DNA from: JBCBKZ01 sp039026975
GTDB lineage: Bacteria > Bacteroidota > Bacteroidia > J057
DNA length: 7,431 nt
Assembly: GCA_039026975.1 (NCBI GenBank)
Contig: JBCCLI010000336.1
Location: 1 to 7,431, forward strand
Direction of reading: 5' to 3'
The translations under genes were made by a program, and so were the position numbers. Below the pieces are notes generated by a model. The model saw only the letters and a program-made list of their open reading frames with translations, had not been told where the DNA came from and ran no database searches. Below are positions 1 through 7,431 of this stretch, one piece after another; within the stretch, counting starts at the first letter, position 1, and each line of letters begins with the position of its first letter.

Positions 1-132
1 ATTATAGGAAAAATTATTTCAAAGAGGAAAGTTTCAAATTCAGCCTCAAATAGTCAATTTGAAAGAGACACTAAAGATGATATAAAAATGCTGATCAATA
101 AAGTTAAATTTATTTTATCTAAGGTAGAATAA
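1..132 (+). CDS. Possible 3' end of a plus-strand gene (partial, unknown product)
   Basis: Frame 1 is open from the left edge for 43 codons and ends in TAA at 130-132. The peptide is Lys- and Ser-rich and ends in a probable amphipathic helix (DDIKMLINKVKFILSKVE). I recognise no family. At the roughly 26% G+C seen here about 8-9% of random codons would be stops, so an open run of this length would occur by chance in a given frame only about 2% of the time. This is suggestive, not conclusive, because six frames are available. If real, it is the C-terminus of a gene converging on the giant minus-strand gene, with 124 bases between their stops. The low G+C sets it apart from its neighbour. It could equally be non-coding AT-rich DNA. 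Confidence 0.35.
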   Translation: MIGKIISKRKVSNSASNSQFERDTKDDIKMLINKVKFILSKVE

Positions 133-256
133 TATTAATATTCCATAAACTTTTAGATTTGAGGTGGCCTTAATTTTTTGAGACAGTCTATTCCAAAATA
201 ATTTACTTTTAAAATCCGTAGAGCTCATGTAGCCTATTTCAGAATAGTGAAGATGC
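133..256. other. AT-rich intergenic stretch downstream of the giant gene
   Basis: This stretch lies between the TAA of the giant minus-strand gene (257-259) and the end of the possible plus-strand gene. I looked for terminators in both directions and found none that is convincing. A 12-base perfect palindrome, AATATTAATATT, lies at 131-142. A small stem of 5 base pairs with a TCAG loop lies at 234-247 (CTATT/AATAG). Neither stem is G+C-rich or followed by a clear T-run in the right direction, so transcription termination here is unproven. Confidence 0.5.
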
Positions 257-3200
257 TTATGTACGCTTCTGATCATTTTGCATGTCAAGGACAAAATCCA
301 GCTTAACAGACTCAGAGGTTGTTTGCCCAAACCTGCGTAGGACTAATTCATCTTCTCCTACATCCCGTAGGTAGGTAAGGCTAAGCCTGTATAAACCGTT
401 ATGAAGATTGACGTATCTTACCTTTTTGGTTTTGCTGACAGGCATGATAAAGAAACGTGTATGATCCCGGTTCCTAACCACCTGAATATACTCTTCCATG
501 AATTGCTTAGCAGGAAAGAAGGGATGAACCTGTAAGATCTCATCTTCTTCATTTAGAAGCTGAACCCTCATTTTTTCTCCAGAGAAAGGTTGTATATCCA
601 TTTCTGCAAAGAGATGTACTTCTTCTATGGATTCATGGGTGGCATTACTTTCTCTTCCATAAAAAATAACAATCTTAGTGCCCACTGGATAAATGGACTC
701 TTCTTCAAATTGGTAGAAGAGAAGAGAATCTTCTGCGTCCATGTTTTCCTGGTAAGCCACTCTGTATCCTGATAAATCTCTTTCTTCTAGCACCAGCAGC
801 TCCACTCTCTGGGTTCTATCATCATTATCGCCTGTCTGATTCTGGGCCTTTCCTGAGATATATGCATCAATGATCTTTACAGCTGCTTTTTGGCTCATGA
901 TATCTCCTTCATATGGGACACTTGACAAGCCTATATTTGGGACTCTCTCATGGGGAATGGGCTCAGGGCTTTCTAGCATAAATCCATAGGCCCCATGGCT
1001 ATCATTTAGCAGGGTAATTTCTACCTGAGCAGGTAGGGTTCTCGGAACCAAGTCAAACATGGTCAATAACTGCTCAGCTATTTGGTACTCCTTTTCTGGT
1101 TCTACACGCCCCATTAATCCAAACAGACTGCTTACATCTATCTCATGGGAAGGATCTCGCTGTAAGGCCAAGCTCTCCCACAGCCTATGTTCAAAAGAAT
1201 GCATATGATGCCAGAAATTGGCATAACGAGAGGTAATAAAGTGAAACTCGTATACGACATCTTCTGTACCTGCCAATAGTTGGGCAATGTATTGGGTGCG
1301 AGCAGCTAGTGCTAGATGGGGCGTTTGAGCTAAGAACTCCTGGCTTTGATCAGGGGTAACTACACTGACCCCATTACAATTATCTTTATCCCACAAGGTC
1401 TGATAGGCCGTTTCCTCACGTGTAAGGACTAAGCTGGTATTATCCCCCCAGCCATTGATAAATATTTCTTCCTCATCTTCTGTCAGAACAGGGTTCCGAT
1501 TATTATCCATTAGTCTCATGCCCAGGGTTAGGCCAGCAGCCTGATACATTTGCTCCACATATGAGTCGTTGAAAATGATACCTACATCATATGAACGGTA
1601 GTGTAAGTGTTGTACTTCATTGGGTGGGCCTCCCGCTGGAATACAGGCCTGTACGTAGGAGGCCAAGTTTACCAGTGGACCGCCAATAGGATATTTCTCA
1701 CGCTCAGCAGCATCCACGGCGGAAACATCTACCCCGGGAGGATTCCCAGTTTTGAAGTATATATACTCCGAAAAAGTTTGTTCACTCCAGGTATCATTCC
1801 CCTTCTTCCTACGCTTACTTATTGTGTCTATTTTCAGTCGGTAATAGGTGTTTGGAGAAAGGATATGGGCCGAATGTTTTCCCCAATTTTCTTCCAGGGT
1901 GGTTCTAAAATGAGTCTGTCTCTGTGATACCTCTTTCCTCGCATCTACGAGTGATTGAGGTATGCCACTCACACTGGCTAACGCAAACTCTCCTTCCAGC
2001 CTAATACTGTCTACTTTTGCTGGTAGTTCTTCAATCTGTATGGTTGATTGTTCAGCAGATTTTACCTGAAAAAAGATACTATCAAGTTTCTTCCCGCCTT
2101 CATCTAGGAAGTATATATGACCAGTAGACCCTTCAGAAAAAGTGAATTTAAGACTAGCCATAGGAACGGGAGGTCGTACTGAGAACTTTCTTTCGTGGGT
2201 ATACCTATACTTATTCCAGCAAATCTTCTTAATTTCAAAGTTGAGGCCAATGAACTCCACTTTTCTAATGGGCCTTCCCTTAGTGGAAGAAAGCCTAATA
2301 ACATCAGGATTTTTAGTGCAATGGCTGAAATCTTCTACTCTGTCTACTTCTATGGCGTTTTCATCATAGGCTATTACGCGAGGATTATATAATCCATTAA
2401 CCATCAGAACAATTTCAATTTTATCAGGGGAGGAGGGAAAGTGATTAGCTGGAAAACTGATATGAGCTGGCGTAGTAGGATTACTCCTATTAATGTACAA
2501 TTCCGTTTGCCTGTAGTAATCTAGATAGGGTTCTCTCTCCTTCCTGTAATGTATATATTCCTGGGGGAAATTGGCTGCCCTAATCCTAACCTTCCTAGTG
2601 GTCATCTGATTCCGTTTGCTGTTAGGGTTACGTATGGCTACCATCAGACAGTCAAACTCTTCTATTTCCTTTAGCCCTACTAAGGCATGTACTAGTGAGG
2701 GATCAGATCCTTTTTGTGGAAAAACCTCCATAGGATAATCAGCAAAAAACTGCCATCCATCTTCTTCTAGGATAGGATACACAACTTCCCCTTCTGGTAG
2801 CCCGCCAAAGTCCATAGATTCCCAACTGAGGGGAGGCATTTCTATACAGGGATACCCCGGATTCTGTAAGCCTAGTTGGTAGATCCAAGTACTGTTATCT
2901 TCCAAAAGTCTGGAGATTTCCAGAGAGGTGCTGGCGTTAATCAACAGTTTTGTATTGGCCATTTCAGCACTGTCCGGAATAGCTTGCCAGGAGGCTATCA
3001 TAGAAAAATCGCTCATCCCATCTCCACTGCTCTGCCAGTTAAGGTTCTCAAGGTTTGAAGCCCAGCTTGGAGAATATGATAAGTCTATATCTGCCAACTC
3101 ATAGCAGAACTCATACCCACCTACGCTTTCAATGGATGGAATCACAACCGTATTGCTGCAAATAAGGCTGAGATCAGCTACTGATTTATCAAAGTTCACA

Positions 3201-5854
3201 GCCAGAAATACATCAGGTGGCACTACTGCCAGGGTATCTTCAGCTATATTACCTACTGAAGTAGTAGTCCCGTCCCATAGTCCATCAGCATCTAACGCAT
3301 ACCTACTTACTTTTTGTATATCCCAGTTCTCTGACACCTTCCTATGTTCTACCCCTTGTATACTAGCTAGCGGTATAGGGAATGGGGGTACCCCCTCCTT
3401 TTCCCATCTGACATTAATATTAGCTTTAGGATTACCCAGAGGGGTTTTTAACTCTACTCTCACATTGCCTTCCAGCAGTAAGGGTTTAGGGACTTCCACT
3501 CTTGCATCTGCTTCTATGGAGAGTCCTAACCCTATACCAAAGGCACTTAACTCCACACGACCTATCCATCCGAAGGTACCGATAGCCTGAAGAGGCGCCC
3601 AGCTTACTTCCAGCGTTCCGCCCATCCAGGATTCCAATACTACCTTGAGAACTCCATAGTTCTCATTGACACCTACTCCAATGAATACGCCCAAGGCTAG
3701 CCCCTCACTATCAACCATGAAGTAGCTCTCTGCTGTGAAGAAACCCAGGACATTGGCAATGAGTCGCTTAGATTCAGGCTGATCTTGACCCATGTATAAA
3801 TGCCAATCACGCTCACTGCCAGCAGCTACATATAACTCAGAACTCCCACTAACTTGAAGTAAATCCCCACCTGAGTCTGCCGGATACTCAAAATTTATCC
3901 CGATGTTCATGAGGAAGGTGCCAGAAGGAATATCCAATACTGCCAATAACCTAAATGGATAATTCTCTGAACTGGAAAGGACTTTCACAAACCCCTCAAT
4001 CAGGATGACTGGTCCAGGCACCAGTACGGCCAGTATGACTTTAGCCTTTACTGTAAAGGCATTATCAGCTAAGGTGCCTACAGATACTCCTGCGCCAAAG
4101 GCAAGGGCATCCTCTTCACTGATCCAATTATCTACATCCGTCATAGAAGGACGGTTCCCAGCTGGCTCGTAGGTTATTAATCCCTGATAGTCCAGGGTCA
4201 TGTTATATCCAAATAATCCAGCCAGCCCAAATAACCCCAAGGTGGGCGGAAGAATGGGAATACCAACAGGTAATTCCACATTTAGAAAAATATAGAAGAA
4301 TTTATATTGCCCATTATCTCCTGCTATGAACTGGGCATCAAACCCTGCCCCGTTCAAAACAGTAAGCCCTACTTGAATGCCTCCCTTGAACCCTCTATTT
4401 CTGAGGCCCGTTTGTTCATCTTCTTCATCAAAGAAAGTAGCTGCTCCCTTAAACGTGAGAATTTCCTGTATCTCGAATTCCAGGTATACCCCTCCTACTT
4501 TCAACCTCGGTTCATTGGTTTCTCTATTCCACATTACCTGTAGCCCCTCTACCCCACCCCTCAGAGGTAATCCAGATACTAATTGGATTCCACCGGAGAA
4601 GCCTACCCAGTTATAGGTATCTCCCTGAAATACATCAGATCCGAATCCTATCTGACTGATTTCAATCTTAAACTTATGGAAATCGAGGGTTTTCAGCTCT
4701 TCCAAGTCAATCCATCCTCCATCCACTTTTACCTCTCCCCTGGAGTTAACTGTCAATCCGTCTACCTGAAGACTTGGCCAGCTTAAGTCAGCAAGTAAGG
4801 GTTGCATTTCTCCAGTTAAGGTTAAGGCATATATGCTGGACTCTTTTGAAAAAGCTAAACTATTAACCTGAAGACGTATGATGTCTTCCTTCTCTAGTTG
4901 AATTAACCCATTTACAGAGGCTATCCCTATGGTAAAATCTCCCTCATTTGTGAGGCTAATAAGCACATCTAAAGCTGCCTCAAAAAAGGGAACCTTCAGT
5001 TTTCCTTGAATGGCAGAGCCTGTGAGCGTATTCTGGTGGAAAGAAAGTTCAATACTGCTAAGGGCAAAGGCAAAGCCTAAAAACTCTCCGACCCCATTTC
5101 CTTCAAAGGTATTGGTGGTCTGATTATAGGTATTTACCCAATTCCCGGAAATATATCCACTTACTCCCCCATTACCAATATGGAAATTGGTGAGGGCTAA
5201 TTCATTAGGGGCAATGGGTACGTTAATACTCTCTGGTAAATGTAAACTTAGGCTCCGAAAAACCACGCCCTTCCATGATTCTGGTAACCCTAAGGCAGTA
5301 GATTCTGGAAGAGCTGTTTGTTCTGACAGGTCAAAGGCTATTTCTCCCTCAATCACTACACCCGTGTTTCCAATCATGACAGGCCGTAGGGTGAAGCTAT
5401 TTCCCGCTACAAAAGTAACTGTAAAGTCCTGGTCTATTTCCACCCCAGCAGATAGAGGAAATAATACATTTTCATGATCTGGGTCAGGGATATAGGCTCC
5501 ATTACTAAGGATAACGGGCTTAAGCAGCTGACTGGTAATGCTTAACCCTAGGCTTCCTAGTAGTTGAACACTATTGCCGTTATTTTCCTCCATTATCCAG
5601 GCAACTATTAGAGCAGGATTATTAATTCCTCCCATTATTAACTCTAGCCCATCTATCCCAACTAAGTTGAACCTTGCTTCTTCAGAAATGGAAAGATGGT
5701 ACTCCACCTTACTTTGCTCAGGAGCAGGCTGAGTAACTATATAGTTGGTAATAAAAACCCGACTTAACATTTCTTCTACTACTCCTGATGGAGAAATAAC
5801 GTCTAGTGGAATAATACTTCCATCAAAAGCTGTTAGTAAAGGGATCCCTTCCAT
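257..5854 (-). CDS. Giant beta-rich multidomain protein, DUF6603-like N-terminal half (1865 aa)
   Basis: Function is unknown. The start is ATG at 5854-5852; an in-frame TAG at 5863-5861 excludes any longer ATG/GTG/TTG start. There is no signal peptide and no obvious membrane helix. Residues 1-840 are Gly-rich alternating hydrophobic/polar beta-strands with no Cys (the first is C899); phrases such as WKGVVFRSLSLHLPES (194-209) and PTLGLFGLAGLFGYN (537-551) resemble, from memory, giant proteins annotated DUF6603. Residues 1125-1215 and 1230-1293 look like two related beta-sandwich modules. Residues 1330-1373 end in YIYFKTGNPPG, like a fibronectin-III edge. Residues 1385-1455 hold a conserved-looking core (HYRSYDVGIIFNDSYVEQMY). 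A His cluster lies at 1549-1556, and a lamin-tail-like segment (DLSGYRV...YPVGTKIVIFYG) at 1681-1733. All 8 cysteines fall between 899 and 1493. It lies 2 bases after the PLD-like gene and is probably co-translated. It could be a scaffold, an injection-apparatus component, or a lipid-binding protein. The gene call is sure; the function is not. Confidence 0.95.
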   Translation of the reverse strand: MEGIPLLTAFDGSIIPLDVISPSGVVEEMLSRVFITNYIVTQPAPEQSKVEYHLSISEEARFNLVGIDGLELIMGGINNPALIVAWIMEENNGNSVQLLGSLGLSITSQLLKPVILSNGAYIPDPDHENVLFPLSAGVEIDQDFTVTFVAGNSFTLRPVMIGNTGVVIEGEIAFDLSEQTALPESTALGLPESWKGVVFRSLSLHLPESINVPIAPNELALTNFHIGNGGVSGYISGNWVNTYNQTTNTFEGNGVGEFLGFAFALSSIELSFHQNTLTGSAIQGKLKVPFFEAALDVLISLTNEGDFTIGIASVNGLIQLEKEDIIRLQVNSLAFSKESSIYALTLTGEMQPLLADLSWPSLQVDGLTVNSRGEVKVDGGWIDLEELKTLDFHKFKIEISQIGFGSDVFQGDTYNWVGFSGGIQLVSGLPLRGGVEGLQVMWNRETNEPRLKVGGVYLEFEIQEILTFKGAATFFDEEDEQTGLRNRGFKGGIQVGLTVLNGAGFDAQFIAGDNGQYKFFYIFLNVELPVGIPILPPTLGLFGLAGLFGYNMTLDYQGLITYEPAGNRPSMTDVDNWISEEDALAFGAGVSVGTLADNAFTVKAKVILAVLVPGPVILIEGFVKVLSSSENYPFRLLAVLDIPSGTFLMNIGINFEYPADSGGDLLQVSGSSELYVAAGSERDWHLYMGQDQPESKRLIANVLGFFTAESYFMVDSEGLALGVFIGVGVNENYGVLKVVLESWMGGTLEVSWAPLQAIGTFGWIGRVELSAFGIGLGLSIEADARVEVPKPLLLEGNVRVELKTPLGNPKANINVRWEKEGVPPFPIPLASIQGVEHRKVSENWDIQKVSRYALDADGLWDGTTTSVGNIAEDTLAVVPPDVFLAVNFDKSVADLSLICSNTVVIPSIESVGGYEFCYELADIDLSYSPSWASNLENLNWQSSGDGMSDFSMIASWQAIPDSAEMANTKLLINASTSLEISRLLEDNSTWIYQLGLQNPGYPCIEMPPLSWESMDFGGLPEGEVVYPILEEDGWQFFADYPMEVFPQKGSDPSLVHALVGLKEIEEFDCLMVAIRNPNSKRNQMTTRKVRIRAANFPQEYIHYRKEREPYLDYYRQTELYINRSNPTTPAHISFPANHFPSSPDKIEIVLMVNGLYNPRVIAYDENAIEVDRVEDFSHCTKNPDVIRLSSTKGRPIRKVEFIGLNFEIKKICWNKYRYTHERKFSVRPPVPMASLKFTFSEGSTGHIYFLDEGGKKLDSIFFQVKSAEQSTIQIEELPAKVDSIRLEGEFALASVSGIPQSLVDARKEVSQRQTHFRTTLEENWGKHSAHILSPNTYYRLKIDTISKRRKKGNDTWSEQTFSEYIYFKTGNPPGVDVSAVDAAEREKYPIGGPLVNLASYVQACIPAGGPPNEVQHLHYRSYDVGIIFNDSYVEQMYQAAGLTLGMRLMDNNRNPVLTEDEEEIFINGWGDNTSLVLTREETAYQTLWDKDNCNGVSVVTPDQSQEFLAQTPHLALAARTQYIAQLLAGTEDVVYEFHFITSRYANFWHHMHSFEHRLWESLALQRDPSHEIDVSSLFGLMGRVEPEKEYQIAEQLLTMFDLVPRTLPAQVEITLLNDSHGAYGFMLESPEPIPHERVPNIGLSSVPYEGDIMSQKAAVKIIDAYISGKAQNQTGDNDDRTQRVELLVLEERDLSGYRVAYQENMDAEDSLLFYQFEEESIYPVGTKIVIFYGRESNATHESIEEVHLFAEMDIQPFSGEKMRVQLLNEEDEILQVHPFFPAKQFMEEYIQVVRNRDHTRFFIMPVSKTKKVRYVNLHNGLYRLSLTYLRDVGEDELVLRRFGQTTSESVKLDFVLDMQNDQKRT

Positions 5855-5863
5855 AATTATCTA
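5855..5863 (-). promoter_or_regulatory. Tight gene junction, TAA-TT-ATG, without Shine-Dalgarno
   Basis: Reading the minus strand, the PLD-like gene ends in TAA (5859-5857), two T bases follow, then comes the ATG of the giant gene. The 25 bases before that ATG contain no GGAGG-like sequence. An in-frame TAG at 5863-5861 blocks extension of the downstream frame. The arrangement suggests translation of the second gene by termination and re-initiation, or the SD-independent initiation common in Bacteroidota. It implies linked production of the two proteins. Confidence 0.6.
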
Positions 5864-7431
5864 AGATTAGCTGGGCCTGCGTAGGGCCACCCTATATTAT
5901 TCAGAATCAAAGCATGGCTAGGCCACCAAAATAGGTTACTGAAATCGTAGGGTCTTAGCCTACCTGTTTGGTTTTGAACACAATTCATAAAATTATCAAA
6001 ACCCGTTTCTCTATCCATAAATTGAGAAGGGGGTTGCTGACTATGCTCTTCGAATAATTCTACTCTTAAATTCTTTACGAATAGATTCTGCTCATCTACT
6101 ACGCCAATTTTTATTTCCTCATCATGACACATACTTCTTTGGTCAAAATTAGCAGAGCCGATCAGGGCAAACTCATCATCTGCAATGACTAGCTTAGAGT
6201 GTACATAAATAGACCCATCATTATTAGCTATGTAGCCTGCAAAAAAGCTGGTACCATACTGGTTAGCAATATTTTGGAGGTAGGTTAAGGAATAGTGTCG
6301 TTGGTATCGTTGGTAATATTTAAGTGGCCAGGGATTACCCTCTGCAAGTATAATTCCTACTTTCACGCCTCTTTTTAGGGCTGTTCCAAGTAGGAATACC
6401 AAGTCCGTTACCTGAGCAAGAAGATGAGGAGGCTGATCACAGCAGGGAGGCCAATTGAAGGTTAACAATGTCTGTTCTTCTATATAAATATAAGACTGCG
6501 CCTTTACAATGGCATTCATGGTGGATGCCCAAATAGAAAATTCTCCCCCCTGCGCAGCTGTGGCCCAAGTATAGGAATTCTCAGCTATTCCATAGGTCCT
6601 TAATACCTGTACAGAATGGGATCCTACCACAGGGTAGGTTCCAACAGGAGTTGTAATGAGGGGTTGAGTAGGTTGAGTTCTTTGTATTTCTGATGCAACT
6701 GCCCCACTCTTGGAAATATTCTCTACCTCTTCTGTTGACATCATAGAAAAGGCGACTGTAGAGGAATTGACGTTCATGCTTCTGGAGGGATCATTCCATC
6801 TTTCTACAAAGGAATGCTCAATGTCTGCTACTGCTGGCCCTTCTACTAGTGCCCCCACCTCATGGGTAATATTATCATAATTCCCAGAGTGGCTGTCATC
6901 ATCTAACCTATTTACGCTCACATCAACTGAGCCAATAAGAGCCCATCCAGAAGTATTACTTCTCACTATTAAAAACTTTCCATGATTACTTCCTGCCCTG
7001 GGAAATCTACGATCCCTAATAGCTTTGACTGACTGTGCTAACAAATAATTTGCAGAGGGAATATTTGTATCAAGAACTGCTACATTATCATTTATAATCT
7101 GTCTTACATCTTTCCCATTATTGTGCTGGGCAATGAGGACATCCAAAGCCGTAGAAGAAGGAATTGTAGCTACCGTTTGGACATTATCTATTCGCCAATT
7201 GCTATTGTAGATATGGGTTACATCAGCCCTTGTTACAAGATTATACCATTCTTGTAAATAATTTTCTCCATCTCTAATAAAAGTCAGGTTATTCCCATCC
7301 GTGTGATTAGCCAGTGGAGCTCCAGGATAGCGGAAGTTCATCCCCAGGTTAGCAAAGGTAGTGGAGATCAGATTGGGCAATTGATCAGGGTCCACTGTCC
7401 CCTCATTCTCAGGGTCCACATTCTCGAAGTC
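5857..7431 (-). CDS. Phospholipase D-like protein with two HKD lobes (N-terminus cut by window edge)
   Basis: This is a PLD-superfamily protein; known members hydrolyse or transfer phosphodiester bonds, usually of phospholipids. The frame is open to the right edge. The first possible start in the window is GTG at 7419-7417, but codons for D-F-E-N precede it, so the true start is probably outside. Counting from that GTG gives 520 residues. Lobe 1 begins near DGENYLQEW (51-58) and carries HGK (H146, K148), then GSVDVSVNR (163-171) and the family-typical VEGPAVADIEHSFVERWND (192-210). Its HKD Asp is replaced by Arg (R153). Lobe 2 has YIYIEEQ (310-316) and a full HKD, HSKLVIAD (H407, K409, D414), followed by GSANFDQRS (421-429). 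Both catalytic His/Lys pairs are present, so activity is plausible. Length fits the family, with little likely missing. A signal peptide cannot be judged. The substrate is unknown; nuclease or cardiolipin-synthase-type chemistry is less likely but not excluded. Confidence 0.92.
   Translation of the reverse strand, partial: DFENVDPENEGTVDPDQLPNLISTTFANLGMNFRYPGAPLANHTDGNNLTFIRDGENYLQEWYNLVTRADVTHIYNSNWRIDNVQTVATIPSSTALDVLIAQHNNGKDVRQIINDNVAVLDTNIPSANYLLAQSVKAIRDRRFPRAGSNHGKFLIVRSNTSGWALIGSVDVSVNRLDDDSHSGNYDNITHEVGALVEGPAVADIEHSFVERWNDPSRSMNVNSSTVAFSMMSTEEVENISKSGAVASEIQRTQPTQPLITTPVGTYPVVGSHSVQVLRTYGIAENSYTWATAAQGGEFSIWASTMNAIVKAQSYIYIEEQTLLTFNWPPCCDQPPHLLAQVTDLVFLLGTALKRGVKVGIILAEGNPWPLKYYQRYQRHYSLTYLQNIANQYGTSFFAGYIANNDGSIYVHSKLVIADDEFALIGSANFDQRSMCHDEEIKIGVVDEQNLFVKNLRVELFEEHSQQPPSQFMDRETGFDNFMNCVQNQTGRLRPYDFSNLFWWPSHALILNNIGWPYAGPANLR

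Noticed and set aside
131..142. Palindrome AATATTAATATT as an operator or terminator
   Set aside because: Short AT-only palindromes are expected in DNA of this composition; nothing else supports a site here.
234..247. Small hairpin CTATT-TCAG-AATAG as a terminator of the giant gene
   Set aside because: The stem has only five base pairs, is AT-rich, and is not followed by a T-run in the direction of transcription.
115..330. Minus-strand 71-codon reading frame overlapping the end of the giant gene
   Set aside because: Its first third lies inside the giant gene in another frame, and the rest is in AT-rich DNA and overlaps the possible plus-strand gene end. An internal ATG at 228-226 would give 37 residues (MSSTDFKSKLFWNRL...), but there is no clear ribosome site or recognisable family.
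1607..1927. Plus-strand 106-codon reading frame
   Set aside because: It is antisense to a well-supported coding region of the giant gene and has no recognisable domain.
3132..3590. Plus-strand 152-codon reading frame
   Set aside because: It lies wholly antisense to the giant gene, has low-complexity Ser/Thr/Pro composition typical of a shadow frame, and shows no family motif.
7417..7419. GTG at 7419 as the true start of the PLD-like gene
   Set aside because: The frame stays open upstream to the window edge, so the start is more likely outside. No start context can be seen in the 12 bases available.

Overview
The window is almost entirely two long minus-strand genes, read from the right edge to the left: a phospholipase D-like protein (5857 to the right edge, truncated at its N-terminus) and a giant 1865-residue beta-rich protein (257-5854). 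They are 2 bases apart and very probably form part of one operon that starts outside the window. The left 256 bases differ in character: about 26% G+C by hand count over 1-240, against about 43% in a 60-base sample of the giant gene. This part appears to be a convergent junction, with the possible 3' end of a plus-strand gene at 1-132.

Organism: moderate G+C, TAA stops and no Shine-Dalgarno sequence before the giant gene suggest Bacteroidota, perhaps a marine Cytophagales-type bacterium. There is no rRNA, tRNA or housekeeping marker, so this is a weak inference. No mobile element, CRISPR array or RNA gene is visible.

The upstream gene has two PLD lobes. The second HKD motif is canonical (HSKLVIAD followed by GSANFDQRS). 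The first keeps the His and Lys but has Arg at the Asp position. The giant protein shows no signal peptide. Its first 898 residues contain no cysteine and are dominated by Gly-rich alternating hydrophobic/polar beta-strands, resembling (from memory) large proteins annotated as DUF6603. The rest contains 8 cysteines and looks like a chain of small modules: two similar beta-sandwich units, a fibronectin-type-III-like edge, a conserved-looking core, and a lamin-tail-like segment.

The most interesting reading is that the two genes form a functional pair: a giant beta scaffold or hydrophobic groove made together with a phosphodiester- or lipid-acting enzyme. The pairing is seen directly. A joint role in lipid handling, or as payload or structure of a contractile injection-type apparatus, is inference only.
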